Made by a program: the position numbers and the translations under genes
Shown here: positions 1-8,477 of the stretch, piece by piece
Layout of the letters: each line of letters opens with the position of its first letter
Position numbering within the stretch: the first letter of the stretch is position 1
The notes under the pieces: model-generated
What the model was told of the DNA's origin: nothing
Database searches by the model: none
What the model saw: the letters and a program-made list of their open reading frames with translations, nothing else
Assembly: GCA_022826005.1 (NCBI GenBank)
Contig: JAJDVT010000140.1
Location: forward strand, 1-64,000
Length of the DNA stretch: 64,000 nucleotides
Origin: Gemmatimonadota bacterium
GTDB taxonomy: Bacteria > Gemmatimonadota > Gemmatimonadetes > Longimicrobiales > Gaopeijiaceae
Reading direction: 5' to 3'

Positions 1-1
1 G

Positions 2-154
2 GCAAGTCGAGCGGCTGAACGCGCGGGTGACGGACTTGACCGGATACTCCGGGACGTACGGCGCAGGGCCAGGGCACAGGTGGAGATGACGCGGCAACTG
101 CTGGAAAGGATCAGGCGGCCCGGGCCGGACCGGGATTCCGGACCAAGCCGCTGA
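2..154 (+). CDS. Possible C-terminal end of a helical protein cut by the window edge
   Basis: A frame open from the left edge to a TGA at 152-154 would encode about 50 residues rich in Arg, Glu, Leu and Ala, consistent with an amphipathic helix or coiled-coil tail. A second frame (3-89) is also open and also looks helical, so the reading frame is not certain. No start is visible and no family is recognised. It may be the tail of a gene lying to the left, or chance open frame in high-GC DNA. Confidence 0.2.
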   Translation, partial: ASRAAERAGDGLDRILRDVRRRARAQVEMTRQLLERIRRPGPDRDSGPSR

Positions 155-221
155 AGGATCGTGAGAAGGATGTACGGCTCGCGGGCCGACAACCTCTCCC
201 GGCTGCGACCGGCTTGGCGAT

Positions 222-452
222 TCAGTTGGAGTCGGCTTCGCCCGCCGTCTTCGCCGCTTCGACCTTGGCACGCTCTTTACCGTGGTCCGCCACGCCTTGG
301 CCCACAATGTACGCGAGGGCTGGTGACAGGATCGCCGTGATTTCGTCCGGCGAAAGCTCCAACCCGACCTTGGCTGCCAATCCGACCAAGCAGGAGACGA
401 GCGCTGTCATGAATTTCTTGGAACCGATCAGGGCTTTCAGCATTTCTTTCAT
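222..452 (-). CDS. Small phage-type membrane protein (holin-like)
   Basis: Encodes 76 residues from an ATG at 452, preceded by AAGGTGG five to nine bases upstream; an in-frame GTG at 461 is the alternative. The protein begins with a short basic amphipathic stretch (KALIGSKKFM) followed by one or two hydrophobic segments, then a highly charged Lys/Glu tail. This small 'GSKKF-hydrophobic-LSPDEI-hydrophobic' layout is common in holin-like or unassigned membrane proteins of phages. It lies downstream of vsr on the same strand, with a gap of about 107 bp. No lysis partner is visible in the window, so the role is uncertain and it may be a lone prophage remnant. Confidence 0.6.
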   Translation of the reverse strand: MKEMLKALIGSKKFMTALVSCLVGLAAKVGLELSPDEITAILSPALAYIVGQGVADHGKERAKVEAAKTAGEADSN

Positions 453-559
453 TTCCACCACCTTCTTGAACGAGGGTCAGGCCACGCAAAGCGATGCGAA
501 CGGCAACCGCGGGGCCGTTCTACAGGCTCCACACACCGTCACAGAATCAACACTATCCA

Positions 560-976
560 TTAGCACTCCAGAAAATCCCGGATGCGATCCGCGACCCCGT
601 TCCCGGCCACGACGTCGCATTCCCAGATCACGAGAACCTTCCAACCTCGCTTCGCAAGCTCCACCCGGTGCTCGGCGTCGCGCGCTACGGTGCGCTCCAG
701 TTTCGGTAGCCAGTAGTGTCGATTGGACTGCGGTCGGCGCGCGATCCGGCACGCAGGGTCAGAGTGCTGATGCCAGAAGCAGCCGTTTACGAAGATCACC
801 TTTCGGCGGCCTGGGAACACCAAGTCGGGTTTTCCGGGTAGATCCTTCCCGTGAAGTCGATAACGGTATCCCATGGCGTGGGTAATGCGCCGCACGGCCA
901 TCTCGGGTTTCATTCCCTTGGATCGGATGTTGGACATGATCTCGCTGCGTCGCGTGGGAGTCACAGTGTCGGTCAT
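560..976 (-). CDS. vsr: Very short patch repair endonuclease (Vsr)
   Basis: 138-residue mismatch endonuclease that nicks next to the T of T:G mismatches produced by deamination of 5-methylcytosine, starting very short patch repair. The start is set at ATG 976, because the upstream extension to 1015 is basic and unlike the family, which starts a few residues before the conserved SNIRSKGMKPE motif (here 15-25). The catalytic Asp is D51 (PGKPDLVF) and the GCFWHQH segment supplies H69 and H71; the D51/H69 positions match the E. coli enzyme. Later W/C-containing segments fit its structural zinc site. It follows the NgoMIV-type endonuclease by 66 bp and fits with the cytosine-5 methyltransferase in the same operon. 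Confidence 0.93.
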   Translation of the reverse strand: MTDTVTPTRRSEIMSNIRSKGMKPEMAVRRITHAMGYRYRLHGKDLPGKPDLVFPGRRKVIFVNGCFWHQHSDPACRIARRPQSNRHYWLPKLERTVARDAEHRVELAKRGWKVLVIWECDVVAGNGVADRIRDFLEC

Positions 977-1042
977 GTCGATCCTAGCCGTAAGAGCCTT
1001 CCGCCAAGCCCCCAACCCGATCCGGGTGGCCGAGCACCCACC

Positions 1043-1903
1043 TTAGATCACGAGGTCCAAAGGAAGATCCGAAATATCGCGGAGCCGCTTGCCTTGAGTC
1101 ATGGTGTGCAGCATTTCCAACGCGTCGGTGAGACCGAGGTCCGAAACGGTTTCCTCCAGTTCGGGCAGCGCAAAATGGTAGACGCAATCGATCTCGCCCG
1201 TTCCGAGCGCGATCGAAGCTATCCTATTGGGCGTCGGCTCGCCGGTTACCACAACGACATGGGGGAGTCGGCCTTTGCGGTTCCGCACCAAGTTCAATGC
1301 TTCGGAACGGGCGTTCTGAGATCGGTCGCTGCGAATCGTCCACTTGCACGATACGCTGGCATGAAGAATCGGAAGGCGGCTGTTCAGCCGCCGCAAGGGC
1401 GTGCCGCGCGCCTGCATTCGATCCACGAGCACACCACTCTCGTTGATGGTCTCGTCGTCCTCGGGAAAGCGGATGACCACCACATCGGGCTTGATCAGGT
1501 AGTCGCTTCCGAGGGCAGCGGACAATTCGGGATTTGCCTTGGCCGCGGCATCGAGAGCGGCCAAGTGCTCGTATTGGGCGAACTGTGCAATGGCGGCGCG
1601 CCCGCCTACACCCTTGCTGATTTCCCACCGGCCCGGGCGAAGATGGGCGAGCCGGGGAAACGCGAGCGCCAGATACTCCTTGCATACTTCTTCAAACCGG
1701 CTTCCGGATTTCTGGCCCGCCAAGCGCTCACTGGCGGCTCCAGTTCCCAAGCGCTCGACGATGCCCGTGGCAATGCTGACACTCAGTTTGCTGTGTTTGT
1801 CTGCGTTACTCGGGATGCCCTTCGAATCGACGCGGAGGATCGAAGCCTGCAGGGCATCGTGGAAGCCTCTGCGCGCGGTGGCAAGAAACACCTCACCGGT
1901 CAT
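1043..1903 (-). CDS. NgoMIV-family type II restriction endonuclease
   Basis: 286-residue restriction enzyme. I recognise extended near-identity to NgoMIV, which cuts GCCGGC as a tetramer, including the segments SCKWTIRSDR, NLVRNRKGRLPH and ALGTGEIDCVYHFAL. From ATG 1903, D140, K187 and E201 fall at the active-site positions I recall for NgoMIV, and R191-x-D193-R194 matches the CCGG-recognition motif of the NgoMIV/Cfr10I/Bse634I group. This agreement, and the ATGA overlap with the methyltransferase stop (1900-1903), decide the start over the upstream ATG at 1948. GCCGGC specificity is therefore a strong inference; cleavage offset and oligomeric state are assumed from the family. Confidence 0.95.
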   Translation of the reverse strand: MTGEVFLATARRGFHDALQASILRVDSKGIPSNADKHSKLSVSIATGIVERLGTGAASERLAGQKSGSRFEEVCKEYLALAFPRLAHLRPGRWEISKGVGGRAAIAQFAQYEHLAALDAAAKANPELSAALGSDYLIKPDVVVIRFPEDDETINESGVLVDRMQARGTPLRRLNSRLPILHASVSCKWTIRSDRSQNARSEALNLVRNRKGRLPHVVVVTGEPTPNRIASIALGTGEIDCVYHFALPELEETVSDLGLTDALEMLHTMTQGKRLRDISDLPLDLVI

Positions 1904-2877
1904 CCGGCAATCCCCGCGACCTGTAGGGATCTTGGGACCGACAGACATTGGCTTATCCTCTCTCCGACCGCTCGTGCGACGGGAGGGGGAAAGGCGTTTC
2001 CGACTTGACGGTACGAAGCCGTCTTGCGGCCCGAAAACTCCCAGTTGTCAGGGAAACCTTGGAGACGGGCCACCATCCGAACCGTGAGGCGGGGCATCCC
2101 GACAAAATCGGGGGCGGGCGGTTCGTCTGCGATCCCAAGGCCATCGACGCCGAGTGTCGCCCACGCCTTCCTCGCTCGGGTTGGTCCCAAGTCCGGGCCG
2201 CCATGCTTCAGTGACCCGCCGACGATCGTCGGCGCGATGTCATCGGCGTGCGCCCTCCATCGGCGTGCACCCTTCCAGCCGCGTTCGGCGATGAGGTCAT
2301 AGAGAGTTTCCCCGACGGTAGGCGGGGTACAGCCTGTGCCCGTGGGCCAGGAGAACAGGTGCGCGGAATCCGTGCGTAGGGCGACGATCACGACGCGCGG
2401 GCGTAGTTGTGGCACACCGAAGTCGGAAGAGTTGAACAGGCGCCATTCCGCCCGATAGCCCATCTTCTGGAACCGGGCCTTGAGTTGCTCTCGAAAGTCC
2501 TCGAACACAGCGCCGAGCATGCCTCGCACGTTTTCGATCATCACTGCCCGGGGTCTCGTGACATCCACGAGATCCAAGGTGACCGGGAAGAGGTTGCGCT
2601 CGTCTCGGTCGCCCAGTTGCTTGCCAGCGATCGAGAACGGCGGACAGGGAAGGCCCCCCGCGAGCAGGTCGATACCCCTGAAGGACTGAGCATCCTCGTG
2701 AACGAAATCCCGCAAGTCCTTTTCGAATACCTGCCAGTCAGGCCGATTCATCCGAAGCGTATTACAGTAGTGGCGCTCGATCTCGACGAGCGCCTCGTGT
2801 GCAAACCCCGCTTGCTCCAGACCCAACGCTTGCCCACCTCCTCCGGCGCAAATCTCCAACGAACTGATCCCGGTCAT
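1900..2877 (-). CDS. DNA (cytosine-5-)-methyltransferase, partner of the NgoMIV-type enzyme
   Basis: 325-residue AdoMet-dependent 5-methylcytosine methyltransferase. The conserved motifs are in order: motif I EICAGGGGQ (8-16), motif IV GLPCPPFS with catalytic C78, motif VI ENV (115-117), motif VIII QLRPR (157-161), and motifs IX/X near the C-terminus (RLQGFPDNW, QVGNAFPPPVA). The PCP triplet instead of PCQ is an accepted variant. The target-recognition region lies between motifs VIII and IX. It should protect GCCGGC sites from the adjacent endonuclease. ATGA overlaps with both the RHH gene upstream and the endonuclease gene downstream imply one translationally coupled mRNA, with the methylase made before the nuclease. 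Confidence 0.95.
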   Translation of the reverse strand: MTGISSLEICAGGGGQALGLEQAGFAHEALVEIERHYCNTLRMNRPDWQVFEKDLRDFVHEDAQSFRGIDLLAGGLPCPPFSIAGKQLGDRDERNLFPVTLDLVDVTRPRAVMIENVRGMLGAVFEDFREQLKARFQKMGYRAEWRLFNSSDFGVPQLRPRVVIVALRTDSAHLFSWPTGTGCTPPTVGETLYDLIAERGWKGARRWRAHADDIAPTIVGGSLKHGGPDLGPTRARKAWATLGVDGLGIADEPPAPDFVGMPRLTVRMVARLQGFPDNWEFSGRKTASYRQVGNAFPPPVARAVGERISQCLSVPRSLQVAGIAG

Positions 2878-3074
2878 GGTTGGTTTCTCCGGCGGGAGGC
2901 CCTCCTGATGTCGAGCGGGAGCTGCAGCTCCCGGTCGCGGTAGCGTTCAAGGAACTCGATGAGCGCTTGGCGTCCGATCCAAGCCCTTGAGACTCGGCTG
3001 GCTTCGGCCAAGGCGGCGATCTCACGATGTTCTTCGGCAGTCAGATTCACCGAAAGACGATGTGTGGATGGCAT
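2874..3074 (-). CDS. Small ribbon-helix-helix protein, possible controller of the R-M operon
   Basis: 66 residues from ATG 3074. The N-terminal strand (RLSVNLTAEEH) and two helices (EIAALAEASRVS, AWIGRQALIEFLERY) fit the CopG/Arc ribbon-helix-helix fold; the C-terminus is very basic. A longer frame to 3155 exists, but its upstream part covers the predicted promoter and does not look like RHH sequence. The gene overlaps the methyltransferase start by ATGA and is first in the operon. That is the position occupied by control proteins in other R-M systems, which are usually xre-type C proteins rather than RHH. Autoregulation is an inference; an antitoxin-like role is the alternative. Confidence 0.7.
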   Translation of the reverse strand: MPSTHRLSVNLTAEEHREIAALAEASRVSRAWIGRQALIEFLERYRDRELQLPLDIRRASRRRNQP

Positions 3075-3126
3075 GGGAGCTCGTAGCAAGGTGTTCCAGT
3101 TAGGTGCATGGTGCAGCACCGTAGCC

Positions 3127-3155
3127 ATCATATCTGGACTCGCGCGCGCTGTCAA
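3127..3155 (-). promoter_or_regulatory. Sigma-70-type promoter of the R-M operon
   Basis: On the minus strand TTGACA (3155-3150) and TATGAT (3132-3127) are separated by exactly 17 bp. The -35 box is perfect and the -10 box matches consensus at five of six positions. The -10 box lies about 52 bp upstream of the RHH start at 3074. The GC-rich spacer holds an alternating GCGCGCGC run. This is the best promoter match I noticed in the window. Confidence 0.75.
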
Positions 3156-3414
3156 CGCTCATTCCAAAGGTCAATCCCCCGACTCCGTGCGGAACGCCAC
3201 GCATCAAGGCCGCCGTCGGTGTGCCGATCACCACCCATTGGACGTGTTGGCCAGTATCCGCCAGGCCCCTTCCGGCCGGAGAAATCCTAGAATGCACGCT
3301 GGACGGCCATTCAATGCGGATGCACGTTGGTGGACAACCTTCGCGGTACGGTCGCGCATCCAACCCGTGTTGCGGTGGCGGCTCGCCACGTTCGACTCAC
3401 CAGAGAGGTCCTTG

Positions 3415-4744
3415 ATGAACGCCAGCAGGTTTGCCCCTATTCAATCGCTCCTTCTGATGGCCGTCTTGGCCGCCCCCTCAACTCTCCCCGCTCAGGAGAT
3501 CGTCGAGGTCACGGGACGGGACCGTCCGATCGAGCCCGCGTTCGAGGAGGTCTACCGGGTCGGCGTCCTCGAAGGCGAGTCCTGGGAGATGTTCGCCTCG
3601 GTGGGCCAGGTCGCCTTCGACGCGGAGGGCAACCTGTACATCTTCGACGGGACGACCGGGGGGATGCGTGTCGAGGGGATGCGCCTAACGCGGGGCGGCG
3701 CGGTGAGGGTCCTCGTGTTCGACGCGGCCGGGCGTTTCGTAACGGAATTCGGATCTTCGGGCGGCGGTCCCGGCGAGTTCAACCAGCCCGTGGGATTCGC
3801 GGTGTTGCGCGACGGCACCGTGGTGGTAAGCGATGTCGGCCACCGCGCCTACCAGCTTTTCGACGCCTCCGGCGATTTTGCGCATGGTCCGGGCGGATGA
3901 CGGGTCCAACCCGGTGGCGATCCCGGCCCACGACATTCAGCCGGATCCTCGCGGCGGGGCGGTCTTTGCCGGTGGGAGCACCCGCTCCATCGTCATGGGC
4001 GCGGGCGGCGCGGCGGATCCGCCCACCTCCCGCCCGGTGCTGCTGGTCGGACTCGACGGCGAAGCCGCACGCACCGATACGGTAGCGGAGGGATGGCTGC
4101 CCCCGCGGAGCGACCTTGAGGGTCTCGCGACGAGCCCCGTCCCCGCCCAGATTCGCGACGCGCTTCGCAGCATGACCATGCCGACCGTGTTCGAGCCCGG
4201 TTTCCTCGTGGCCGTCCTCCCCGACGGCGGCATCGTTCACTCGGACTCGTCCGCGTACGCCCTGAAGGTCACGCCGCCGGGTGCGCGCGATGCCGCACGC
4301 ATCATCCGGCGGCCCTTCGATCCCGAGCCGGTGACGGAATCGGTCCGGGAGGCGTACGAGGAGAGGACGGCGGAGGCCCGGCGCGCACTCGGCGGAACCG
4401 GTTCAAGACGCCTCATGTTGGTTGGGGCCGCCCGGGGAAACAATCCTCGGTCGGAGGCCACGTTCGATCTGGAGGACCGCTTCTACCACGAGATTCCCGT
4501 GCTGCGCGACTTGGCCACCACATGGGACGGACGTATCTGGGTGCGGCGCGGTGGCGAGGAACCCGATAGCGACGGCCCCATCGATGTCCTGACGGCGGAA
4601 GGGATCTACGTCGGCACCTATGCGACCGGTACGACGGAGATGCCGGACGCCTTCGGCCCGGGCGGACTGGCGGCGTTCATCGAGTTGGACGATTTCGATG
4701 TGGCCAGAGTGGTGGTGCGGAGGCTGCCGGCTGAGGTTCGCTGA
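3415..4744 (+). pseudogene. 6-bladed beta-propeller secreted protein, broken by a frameshift
   Basis: The first part (3415-3900) starts at an ATG behind GAGAGG and encodes a signal peptide ending PAQ, then propeller sequence with FDAEGNLYIFD, a G-rich GPGEF motif and [20 protein letters not shown]. It then runs into TGA at 3898-3900. The rest (in frame from 3833, ending at 4744) continues with no loss of homology as [12 protein letters not shown] through six-bladed propeller sequence. The break lies between about 3877 and 3885, where about two bases look missing (or one added). Without it the protein would be about 440 residues. It differs from the other propellers here (no ENARP-type motif), so I treat it as a separate subtype. 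Sequencing error is possible. Confidence 0.8.
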
Positions 4745-4867
4745 ACCCGACGCGTACCCGGCCGAAGCAGCGGGCATGACCCGAAAAACCGTCCGCTGAC
4801 TTCCGATGCCGTCGCATGCAATCCCGCTCATTTCTGCATACTGTAAGTGGTACGGGCATAGCTATAC

Positions 4868-4892
4868 GCGATGTAACATGTTGATACATCGC
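4868..4892. terminator. Hairpin between convergent genes
   Basis: GCGATGTA (4868-4875) and TACATCGC (4885-4892) form a perfect 8-bp stem with a 9-base loop. The site lies in the 150-bp gap between the ends of the convergent propeller gene (stop at 4744) and LRR gene (stop at 4896). There is no clear T-tract on either side, so it could equally be a protein-binding palindrome. Confidence 0.35.
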
Positions 4893-4895
4893 AGG

Positions 4896-7800
4896 TTACG
4901 AAATCGTCCGTAGTTCGGGCGGGATTGGTCCAGAGACATCAGCAAGGAGGAGATCAAGGGTTTCTAGGGAACCCAGATTACCGAGTTCGGCGGGGATTGG
5001 CCCGGACAGGTTGGTTCCGCGTAGATTAAGGACTTTCAGGGAACCCAGGTCACCGAGTTCGGGCGGGATTGGCCCGGACAGGTTGGTTCGCGCCAGATTG
5101 AGCGTCTTCAGGTTGGCCAGGTTGCCGAGTTGACGAGGGATGGGGCCAGTCAGACCCAGTCCTTCAAGATCGAGCGTGGGCAATCCGCTCAACTTACCCA
5201 GTTCCAGCGGGATCGGTCCGGTGAGGTTGGTACGCCGCAGACCGAGCGTGGTTAGCCGATGCAAGTTGCCGATTTGGGGCGGAATCGGTCCTGTCAGACC
5301 TGTATTGTCGAGCCGGAGCACTGTCAGGTTGACGAGTCTTCCGATTTCTGACGGGATATGGCCTCGGAGCGCGTTCCTGTGAAGCTGCAGCTCCGTCAGG
5401 GAGACCAGGTCACCGAGTTCCGGTGGTATGGAACCTGCCAGACGGTTTGAGGGAAGGTAGAGACGCGCTACTCGCCCCGCGGAATCAACACGGACGCCCC
5501 ACCAAGTGCTCAGCGGTGCATCAGAAAGCCAGTTGTTGCGGTTAAGCCAGTTTGGTCCATCGGTGGCATTATACAAACTCGCCAGAATTTCGCGCTCTGA
5601 AAGTGCAGGGCACTCGGCTTCGGTACCCCTGTCCGTTGCAATGGAGCTGATCCACTGCCGAAAGGCGTTGTCCGGGGGCATACACAGATCTGTGTCTTCG
5701 TAGTGGAACTCGTCCAGCGGCAGAGAAAGAAAGGACCGAGGCAGCGGGCCAGAGAGGCTGTTTCCGCTTATCCGCAACACGGTGATGTGGCCCATCTGGT
5801 CACCGAGCCCCGCGGGGAGGGATCCCGTGAGTCCGTTGTTGGCCAAATCAAGTTCGATCACCCGTCCCAAGGAGTCCGTAACAACGCCGTGCCAGCGGTC
5901 AATGCCGGCGGGGCTGAGCCATCCGTCGGAATCCGTCCAGTCGCCGCCTGCTGTGGCATGGTAGAGGTCGACGAGTCCATTCCTGTCGTCGGCATTGCAG
6001 AGCGTCCCGTCGACGATCCGAATGTCCGCCAACCAATCAGCGAAGTCATCGAGACCGGGTATGCACAGATCTTCGTTGGCACTGATCTCGAAGAGTCGCA
6101 ATGTATCCATCTGAAGAAAGCTACGCGGGACCACCCCGGTCAGCTTGTTACCGTGCAGCCGAAACCAGTCCATCCTGGACAGATTCCCGAGCTCCGGGGG
6201 CAGTGTTCCGGTCAATTCGTTGAACCAGAGAATCAGGGTGTGCAGGTTCACCAGGTTCCCGAGTTCAGGGGGGATGTGGCCAGTCAGGCCGAGACTGCCG
6301 AGCCCCAGCCCCTCCAAGCTGACCAACCCTCCGATTTGCGGCGGGATGGGGCCGGTCTGAAAGGAGTTGTCTGAGAGGTTCAGGATCTTCAACGATTTCA
6401 GCGAAAAAAGCTCGGTTGGGATGCCACCGGTCAGGTCGTTGCTGCTGATGCTCAGCCATTCCAGCCCGGTGAGGTTGCCGAGTTCGCGGGGGATTGAACC
6501 GTTTAGCGCATTGCGTTCGAGCATCAGTTCCCTCAGGGACGTCAGGGAACCGAGTTCCCTCGGGACTGGCCCGGTGAGTTCGTTGGCGTGAAGCCACAGT
6601 TCTTCCAGGCCTTCCATCCGTCCGACTTCCGGTGGGATCGATCCTGTCAGGTTGTTGTTGTAGAGATGAAGGCGTGTCAGCCTGGAAAGCCTGCCGAGCT
6701 GCGGCGGGATTGGTCCGGTCAAACCATTGACTCCAAGCAGGAGGGACGACAGAGAGTCCAGGTTGCCGAGTTCCTTGGGTAATGGGCCCGTCAGTTTGTT
6801 CCAGCCGAGATCGAGGTGTTGCAACGAGGTCAGGTTGCCGATCGCGAGAGGTATAGGGCCAGAGACTTCGTTGTAGTACAGGCTCAGCAGTTGCAGATTT
6901 GCCAGGTTCGCGAGTTCCTTCGGAATGGTGCCGCGAATGCTGTTCTGTTGGAGCGAAAGTTGCCTGAGGTTGGTCAACCAACCCAGCTCCGGTGGTATGC
7001 GTCCCGAGAGATTGTTGCGTGGAAGCCGTAGCCAAACGACACGCCCCCTCGCATCGGTCCGCACTCCGAACCACCTCCCAAGTGGAGCATCCGTCAACCA
7101 GTTGGTCCGGGTGCGCCAATTCGGCCCGCCTGTTGCCTCATACAAAGCAACCAACGCAGCTCGATCCGCGTTTTCGGGTAGCGTCACGTCAAAGCTGATC
7201 GAGACCGAGAGCCCAAAGCGATCTTCGGCAACGACGCCGATGCTTGCCTTTCCCGTGGCGACAGGCTCGACTGTGGCTTGGCTGCCCGACGCTGCGATCC
7301 GAGCCACACTGGCATCGGAAGTCTGCGCAGTGAATACCAACGTGTCGCCGTCGGGATCGTGGAAGTGGTCCAGCAGGTCGATGGTCACTCGGCGGTCCTT
7401 GTGCAGTGCTTGATGGGCAATCGGCTTCGTGACCAACGGTTGACGGTTTGGTATCTCGACGGAAAAGACCTGCGAGGCGACGAGGCCCGAAGGATCCCGG
7501 GCAATCACGGTGATCCGGACACGACCCCTCGCCAAGGCCGCAACGGTTGTCGTGCTCCCCGACACGTCAGCGGTCACCACGGCCCTATCCGAGCTCTCGA
7601 CCACGTACACCAACGTGTCTCCGTCCGGGTCAGCGAAGTATGCGGCCAGGTCGATCGTCGTCGATTCGCCGGTGAAAACGGTGACGTCAGGGATGGAATC
7701 GGTCAGGACAGGTGGGCGGCTCGGTACCGTTACCTCGACAGCCTGCGACGTGGTCAACCCCCCGGGATCCCGGGCAGTGACGGTGACCGCGGAACTCCCG

Positions 7801-8402
7801 GGGGCCACCACGGTCACAGTCAGGGAGTCGCCCGAGACGGAAGCGGCCGCGACGGCTTGGTTGGATGTCTCGACATCGAAGACCAGTTCGTCTCCGTCCG
7901 GGTCGGTGAAGTGGGTCAAGAGGCCGATGGTCGCAGAGTGGCCGGTGAACAACTCCAGGCCCGGAATGGAATCTGTGAGGATAGGTGGGCGGTTCGGGAC
8001 GGTTACGATGAAGGCCTGCGCGGCGACCAGACCACCAGAATCCCGGGCGGAGACCGTGACGGAAGCAGTGCCTTGTCCCACGCCTCTGACCCTGACCGTG
8101 TCGTCTGACAGCGAGGCAAGGGCAACTTGCCGGGTCAGGGATTCCGCCGCATAGCTTAGATGGTCGCCGTCTGGATCGGTGAAATAGGTCGACGCGTTGA
8201 TGGTTGCGACCTCACCCACGGCGACGGTCTGCTGCGGAATCGCTGTGACGACAAGTGGCGCCCTGTTCGGCGGGGGCTCCATGGTGTCGTCAGCGCATGC
8301 ATAAACAACCGGGGCCGCCAGTGCGACGCTGAGAATCGGTCGGATGGTACGGAAGGGCTTGACCTTCGGTTTGCCCGTAGCACCTTCGTCGCTGTACGGC
8401 AA
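4896..8402 (-). CDS. Large surface lipoprotein with Ig/cadherin-like domains and plant-type leucine-rich repeats
   Basis: 1168 residues. The start is TTG 8402, supported by GGAGGTGA nine bases upstream. A signal peptide ends in lipobox V-Y-A-C36. Four tandem beta-sandwich repeats of about 85-90 residues follow (about 47-405), each with a YFTDPDGD-type calcium-binding motif of cadherin-like or Big-type domains. From about 407 a capping segment (ALVALYEATGGPNW...WFGV) introduces a long array of 24-residue repeats of the plant type (L-x-G-x-I-P-x-x-L-G). The cap recurs near 807 and 937, giving three LRR blocks. It is probably an outer-surface adhesion or ligand-binding protein. The DNA is visibly less GC-rich than its neighbours, suggesting transfer or repeat expansion. 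It is transcribed alone, convergent with the broken propeller gene. Confidence 0.9.
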   Translation of the reverse strand: MPYSDEGATGKPKVKPFRTIRPILSVALAAPVVYACADDTMEPPPNRAPLVVTAIPQQTVAVGEVATINASTYFTDPDGDHLSYAAESLTRQVALASLSDDTVRVRGVGQGTASVTVSARDSGGLVAAQAFIVTVPNRPPILTDSIPGLELFTGHSATIGLLTHFTDPDGDELVFDVETSNQAVAAASVSGDSLTVTVVAPGSSAVTVTARDPGGLTTSQAVEVTVPSRPPVLTDSIPDVTVFTGESTTIDLAAYFADPDGDTLVYVVESSDRAVVTADVSGSTTTVAALARGRVRITVIARDPSGLVASQVFSVEIPNRQPLVTKPIAHQALHKDRRVTIDLLDHFHDPDGDTLVFTAQTSDASVARIAASGSQATVEPVATGKASIGVVAEDRFGLSVSISFDVTLPENADRAALVALYEATGGPNWRTRTNWLTDAPLGRWFGVRTDARGRVVWLRLPRNNLSGRIPPELGWLTNLRQLSLQQNSIRGTIPKELANLANLQLLSLYYNEVSGPIPLAIGNLTSLQHLDLGWNKLTGPLPKELGNLDSLSSLLLGVNGLTGPIPPQLGRLSRLTRLHLYNNNLTGSIPPEVGRMEGLEELWLHANELTGPVPRELGSLTSLRELMLERNALNGSIPRELGNLTGLEWLSISSNDLTGGIPTELFSLKSLKILNLSDNSFQTGPIPPQIGGLVSLEGLGLGSLGLTGHIPPELGNLVNLHTLILWFNELTGTLPPELGNLSRMDWFRLHGNKLTGVVPRSFLQMDTLRLFEISANEDLCIPGLDDFADWLADIRIVDGTLCNADDRNGLVDLYHATAGGDWTDSDGWLSPAGIDRWHGVVTDSLGRVIELDLANNGLTGSLPAGLGDQMGHITVLRISGNSLSGPLPRSFLSLPLDEFHYEDTDLCMPPDNAFRQWISSIATDRGTEAECPALSEREILASLYNATDGPNWLNRNNWLSDAPLSTWWGVRVDSAGRVARLYLPSNRLAGSIPPELGDLVSLTELQLHRNALRGHIPSEIGRLVNLTVLRLDNTGLTGPIPPQIGNLHRLTTLGLRRTNLTGPIPLELGKLSGLPTLDLEGLGLTGPIPRQLGNLANLKTLNLARTNLSGPIPPELGDLGSLKVLNLRGTNLSGPIPAELGNLGSLETLDLLLADVSGPIPPELRTIS

Positions 8403-8408
8403 GCTTAC

Positions 8409-8416
8409 TCACCTCC
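8409..8416 (-). promoter_or_regulatory. Strong Shine-Dalgarno site selecting a TTG start
   Basis: GGAGGTGA on the minus strand ends six bases before the TTG at 8402-8400. An in-frame ATG is absent here, and this near-perfect anti-16S match is the reason for choosing TTG as the start of the LRR lipoprotein. Confidence 0.65.
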
Positions 8417-8477
8417 CGCGAGTCGGTAGCAGGCTGTTTGGCCGAGTAAGGTAATACGGGACTACTGGACAAGCACA

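Noticed and set aside
1-560. Prophage at the left edge
   Set aside because: Only one small holin-like gene is visible; no integrase, capsid, tail or attachment site is present in the window.
3870-3890. Programmed ribosomal frameshift in the propeller gene
   Set aside because: There is only a short TTTT run, no classic slippery heptamer and no obvious downstream structure; a mutation or sequence error is simpler.
2959-3900. A 313-residue frame as the full propeller N-terminus
   Set aside because: The first 150 codons run through the R-M promoter and lack a signal peptide; the signal peptide and ribosome-binding site place the start at 3415.
4896-7100. CRISPR-like array from the regularly spaced repeats
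   Set aside because: The repeats are about 72 bp, vary in sequence, and are fully explained by 24-residue leucine-rich repeats in one reading frame.
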